This document shows, piece by piece, positions 14,245 through 16,072 of a DNA stretch of 16,072 nt; within the stretch, counting starts at the first letter, position 1; each line of letters starts with the position of its first letter. Below the pieces are notes generated by a model that was not told the DNA's origin, ran no database searches, and saw nothing but the letters and a program-made list of their open reading frames with translations. The position numbers and the translations under genes were made by a program. Location of the stretch: positions 64,447-80,518 of the forward strand of contig DIXX01000031.1 of assembly GCA_002428805.1 (NCBI GenBank), written 5' to 3'. Source of the DNA: Cetobacterium sp. UBA6069 (GTDB taxonomy: Bacteria > Fusobacteriota > Fusobacteriia > Fusobacteriales > Fusobacteriaceae).

Positions 14245-15066
14245 CTATTTAGATTTATCTAAATCTCTTTTAAGTGTTGATATATATTTTTTTTCTAAAG
14301 GATGGATAACGTTAGGAGCAATTTCAGATAAAGGGTCTAAAACAAATGAACGTTCACACATCCAAGGATGAGGAATAGCTAAGTTTTCATCTTGTATAAT
14401 CATGTCATTGAAAAGTAAAATATCTAAATCGATAACCCTCGGCCCCCACTTAATATCTCTCACTCTTCCTAATTCTAATTCTATATTTAATAGCTCTTTT
14501 AAAAGTTCTTGTGGTGTAAATAAAGTTTTTATTTCTAAACAAGCGTTTAAAAAATTATCTTGAACGACATCGCCGAAAGGCTCTGTTTCTAGAAGTGAAC
14601 TTATTTTAGTGATAGATGTATTCTCTAATCTGTTTATTAGTTCTATAGCGTTTTCTAGATTTTCTTTAAGGTTACCAATGTTTGTACCGATTGAAAGATA
14701 AGCTTTATTTTGAGAACGTGTTATCTCTACAGCAACAAAATCAAAGTGTTTTTTTATAGGTGCCCAAGGTTTTTTTATTGTAACTTTGACATTTTTAATT
14801 AAACTGTATTTTACTAGAATCTCCTTTGCGATTGCTTCAGCAAGAGCTTCAATCAGATCAAAAGATTTAGAAAAAAATACTCTTTCAATATCCTCTGATA
14901 CAAAACCATAGTGAGTAGAATAGTTTAAATCGTCATCTACTCCAGCTTTTCTAGTGCAAGTTTCCATCTCGACAGAAACTATGAATTTTTGTTGAAGAAA
15001 TTTTTCCTCTGGAAAAACACCGTGGTTGCCAATAAATTCTAAATTTTCGATATATATTTTATCCAT
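14245..15066 (-). CDS. folBK: Fused dihydroneopterin aldolase / HPPK (FolB-FolK)
   Basis: One 273-residue protein carries two consecutive folate enzymes. The FolB part (about 1-118) has GNHGVFPEEK (13-22) with the active-site Glu, Tyr53, and VTIKKPWAPI (95-104) with the catalytic Lys. It cleaves dihydroneopterin to 6-hydroxymethyl-dihydropterin. The FolK part (about 121-270) has YLSIGTNIGN (123-132), ETEPFG (160-165), NFLNACLEI (171-179), GRVRDIKWGPRVIDLDILLF (200-219) with the metal-binding Asp pair (213, 215), and IPHPWMCERSFVL. It transfers diphosphate from ATP to the FolB product. Fusion therefore joins consecutive steps. SD AGGAG is 7 bases before ATG 15066. The gaps to folE (13 bases) and folP (10 bases) indicate one transcript. 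Confidence 0.95.
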   Translation of the reverse strand: MDKIYIENLEFIGNHGVFPEEKFLQQKFIVSVEMETCTRKAGVDDDLNYSTHYGFVSEDIERVFFSKSFDLIEALAEAIAKEILVKYSLIKNVKVTIKKPWAPIKKHFDFVAVEITRSQNKAYLSIGTNIGNLKENLENAIELINRLENTSITKISSLLETEPFGDVVQDNFLNACLEIKTLFTPQELLKELLNIELELGRVRDIKWGPRVIDLDILLFNDMIIQDENLAIPHPWMCERSFVLDPLSEIAPNVIHPLEKKYISTLKRDLDKSK

Positions 15067-15079
15067 AATTATACTCCTG

Positions 15080-15631
15080 TTATTTTATTAGATTTAAAAA
15101 TTCGATTTTAAGATTTTTATTTTCATTAAAAATACCTTTAGATGATGTTGTAATAGCTTTAGAACCTAAAGCTTTAACTCCTCTCATAGTCATGCAAGTG
15201 TGCTCAGCTTCGATAACAATATAAACACCCTGGCAGTTAATCCCTTTATAGATTGTTTCTGCAATTTCTTCACAGAGTCTTTCTTGAAGTTGGGGTCTTT
15301 TAGCGTAGGCTTCAATAATCTTGATGATATCCCCGAATCCTACTATCTTTCCGTTTGGAATATATCCAATAGATATTTTTCCGAAAAATGGTAGAAAGTG
15401 ATGTTCACACATAGAGTAAAAAGTGATATCCTTTTCAATAACTAAATCGTTACTTTTAACAGGGAAAGTTCTCTCTAAAAACTTATATGGATCTATTGAA
15501 AGACCTGAAAAAATCTCTTTATAGAATAGCTCGATTCTCTCGGGTGTGTTTTCAATAACCTCTTTAGAAATAAGACCAGTTTCTTTATCTATATCTAAAA
15601 TTATATTTTTAATATGATTTTTTAAACTCAC
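15080..15631 (-). CDS. folE: GTP cyclohydrolase I (FolE)
   Basis: The 183-residue enzyme converts GTP to 7,8-dihydroneopterin triphosphate, the first committed folate step. The zinc-binding residues are visible: Cys75 with His77-His78 in SMCEHHFLPF, and Cys146 in EAEHTCMTMRG. Other family marks are GKISIGYIPNGKIVG, KRPQLQERL and ALGSKAITTS. Length is close to the shorter members of the family. The start codon is GTG at 15631, with SD GAGGTGA (15642-15636 on the minus strand) 4 bases before it. It is the first gene of the folE-folBK-folP operon. The step between FolE and FolB (removal of the triphosphate) has no gene here. It is divergent from ylxM across 129 bases. Confidence 0.96.
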   Translation of the reverse strand: MSLKNHIKNIILDIDKETGLISKEVIENTPERIELFYKEIFSGLSIDPYKFLERTFPVKSNDLVIEKDITFYSMCEHHFLPFFGKISIGYIPNGKIVGFGDIIKIIEAYAKRPQLQERLCEEIAETIYKGINCQGVYIVIEAEHTCMTMRGVKALGSKAITTSSKGIFNENKNLKIEFLNLIK

Positions 15632-15662
15632 TAAATCACCTCGTAAAATTATATTTCTTTAA

Positions 15663-15671
15663 ATTATAGCA
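15663..15671 (-). promoter_or_regulatory. Extended -10 promoter of the fol operon
   Basis: On the minus strand TGCTATAAT (15671-15663) is a consensus -10 with TGn extension. The -35 position is only a T run. Predicted start is near 15656, giving a leader of about 25 bases to GTG 15631. Confidence 0.65.
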
Positions 15672-15717
15672 TAGAGAGAAAACTAAAAAAACTTAAACTT
15701 TTGTAAAGAAAAAATGC

Positions 15718-15746
15718 TTGACAAAAAATATAAGAATAGATATAAT
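15718..15746 (+). promoter_or_regulatory. Full-consensus promoter of ylxM
   Basis: TTGACA (15718-15723), exactly 17 bases, then TATAAT (15741-15746): a perfect housekeeping promoter. The expected start at about 15752-15754 lies in or just before the SD, only 7-9 bases from ATG 15761. Confidence 0.85.
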
Positions 15747-15760
15747 ATGTTGGTGATATT

Positions 15761-16072
15761 ATGGAATTGAATGAGATGTTAGAAGTCTCTATTCTGCTTG
15801 ACTATTATAGTAATCTTTTAAGTGATAGACAAAAAGAATATTTGTTAGAGCACTTCGAGGAAGACCTTTCTCTTAGCGAGATTGGAAAGAAGCATAGTGT
15901 AAGTAGACAAGCTGTCTATGATAACATAAAAAGAGGAATAAAAATTTTGAGAGATTATGAAGAAAAGATAGGTTTCTACAAAAGAGATTTAGAATTGCTA
16001 TCAGAGTTGAAAGAGTTGAAAAATGATTTTAAACTTGAAAAACTAGAAAAAATAATCGAAAAAAACTTTTAG
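15761..16072 (+). CDS. ylxM: YlxM/p13-like DNA-binding protein (UPF0122)
   Basis: This is a complete 103-residue protein with its stop at the last bases of the window. It is a small, highly helical, charged protein with a sigma-70 region-4-like helix-turn-helix at about 36-59 (LSLSEIGKKHSVSRQAVYDN). The opening MLEVSILLDYY...LSDRQKEYL matches the YlxM family. In many Gram-positive and related genomes ylxM precedes ffh, the signal recognition particle GTPase, and YlxM has been linked to that particle. The next gene beyond the window is therefore probably ffh, which cannot be seen. The predicted leader is extremely short (GGTGAT SD at 15752-15757). The next in-frame Met (codon 6) has no SD, so ATG 15761 is kept. 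Confidence 0.9.
   Translation: MELNEMLEVSILLDYYSNLLSDRQKEYLLEHFEEDLSLSEIGKKHSVSRQAVYDNIKRGIKILRDYEEKIGFYKRDLELLSELKELKNDFKLEKLEKIIEKNF

Noticed and set aside
14032..14262. 76-codon plus-strand frame within folP and the folP/folBK gap
   Set aside because: Antisense to the most conserved folP motifs; no promoter or SD.
1..16072. Search for CRISPR arrays, tRNA/rRNA genes, insertion sequences, phage or defence genes
   Set aside because: No regularly spaced repeats, tRNA-like folds, terminal inverted repeats, transposases or integrases were seen; gene content is housekeeping and metabolic.

Overview
This is an ordinary chromosomal (housekeeping and metabolic) stretch of a very AT-rich bacterium. 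The likely source is a member of the Fusobacteriota (Fusobacterium/Cetobacterium type); a low-GC clostridium is the main alternative. Three things point there: strongly AT-biased codons (AGA for Arg, ATA for Ile); exported proteins with plain signal peptides and no lipobox Cys, including the oligopeptide-type binding protein, which suits a periplasm and outer membrane; and gene families (nucleoside kinase with a ThrRS-like N-terminus, FolB-FolK fusion) that I recall from this group. The taxonomic call is inference. I see no mobile element, CRISPR array, rRNA or tRNA, and no gene-free stretch above 300 bases.

Layout. 1-258 is the 3' end of a Zn/Cd/Pb-type P1B ATPase, closed by a terminator. 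343-1332 is holA (DNA polymerase III delta). It converges on a compact UvrD/Rep-like helicase (minus strand, start corrected to 2809), and the two genes share one symmetrical terminator. 3037-5661 is adhE, the bifunctional acetaldehyde/alcohol dehydrogenase, with a tandem repeat upstream and an internal ribosome-binding site at its domain junction. It converges on a small exported DUF2147 protein (5743-6204, minus). 6448-11816 is a five-gene ABC importer operon of the dipeptide/oligopeptide/glutathione class (binding protein, two permeases, two ATPases). It runs from a clear promoter to a terminator, with a strong hairpin after the binding-protein gene. 11903-13372 is a uridine-kinase-like nucleoside kinase. 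It converges on the folate operon (minus strand, transcribed folE, folB-folK fusion, folP; 15631 down to 13404). Divergent from folE is ylxM (15761-16072), which usually precedes ffh.

How the genes work together. The fol genes supply GTP cyclohydrolase, dihydroneopterin aldolase, HPPK and dihydropteroate synthase, covering most of the dihydropteroate branch; the phosphatase step, folC and folA are not here. The importer genes encode one complete transporter. adhE fits fermentative disposal of acetyl-CoA and NADH. The remaining genes are unrelated neighbours separated by terminators.

I did not find a convincing undescribed system. The best leads are the asymmetric ABC signature motif (LDGGR) in the second importer ATPase, G-run ribosome-binding sites shared by all five importer genes, the in-frame internal start in adhE, the 2B-deficient helicase, and the almost leaderless ylxM promoter.
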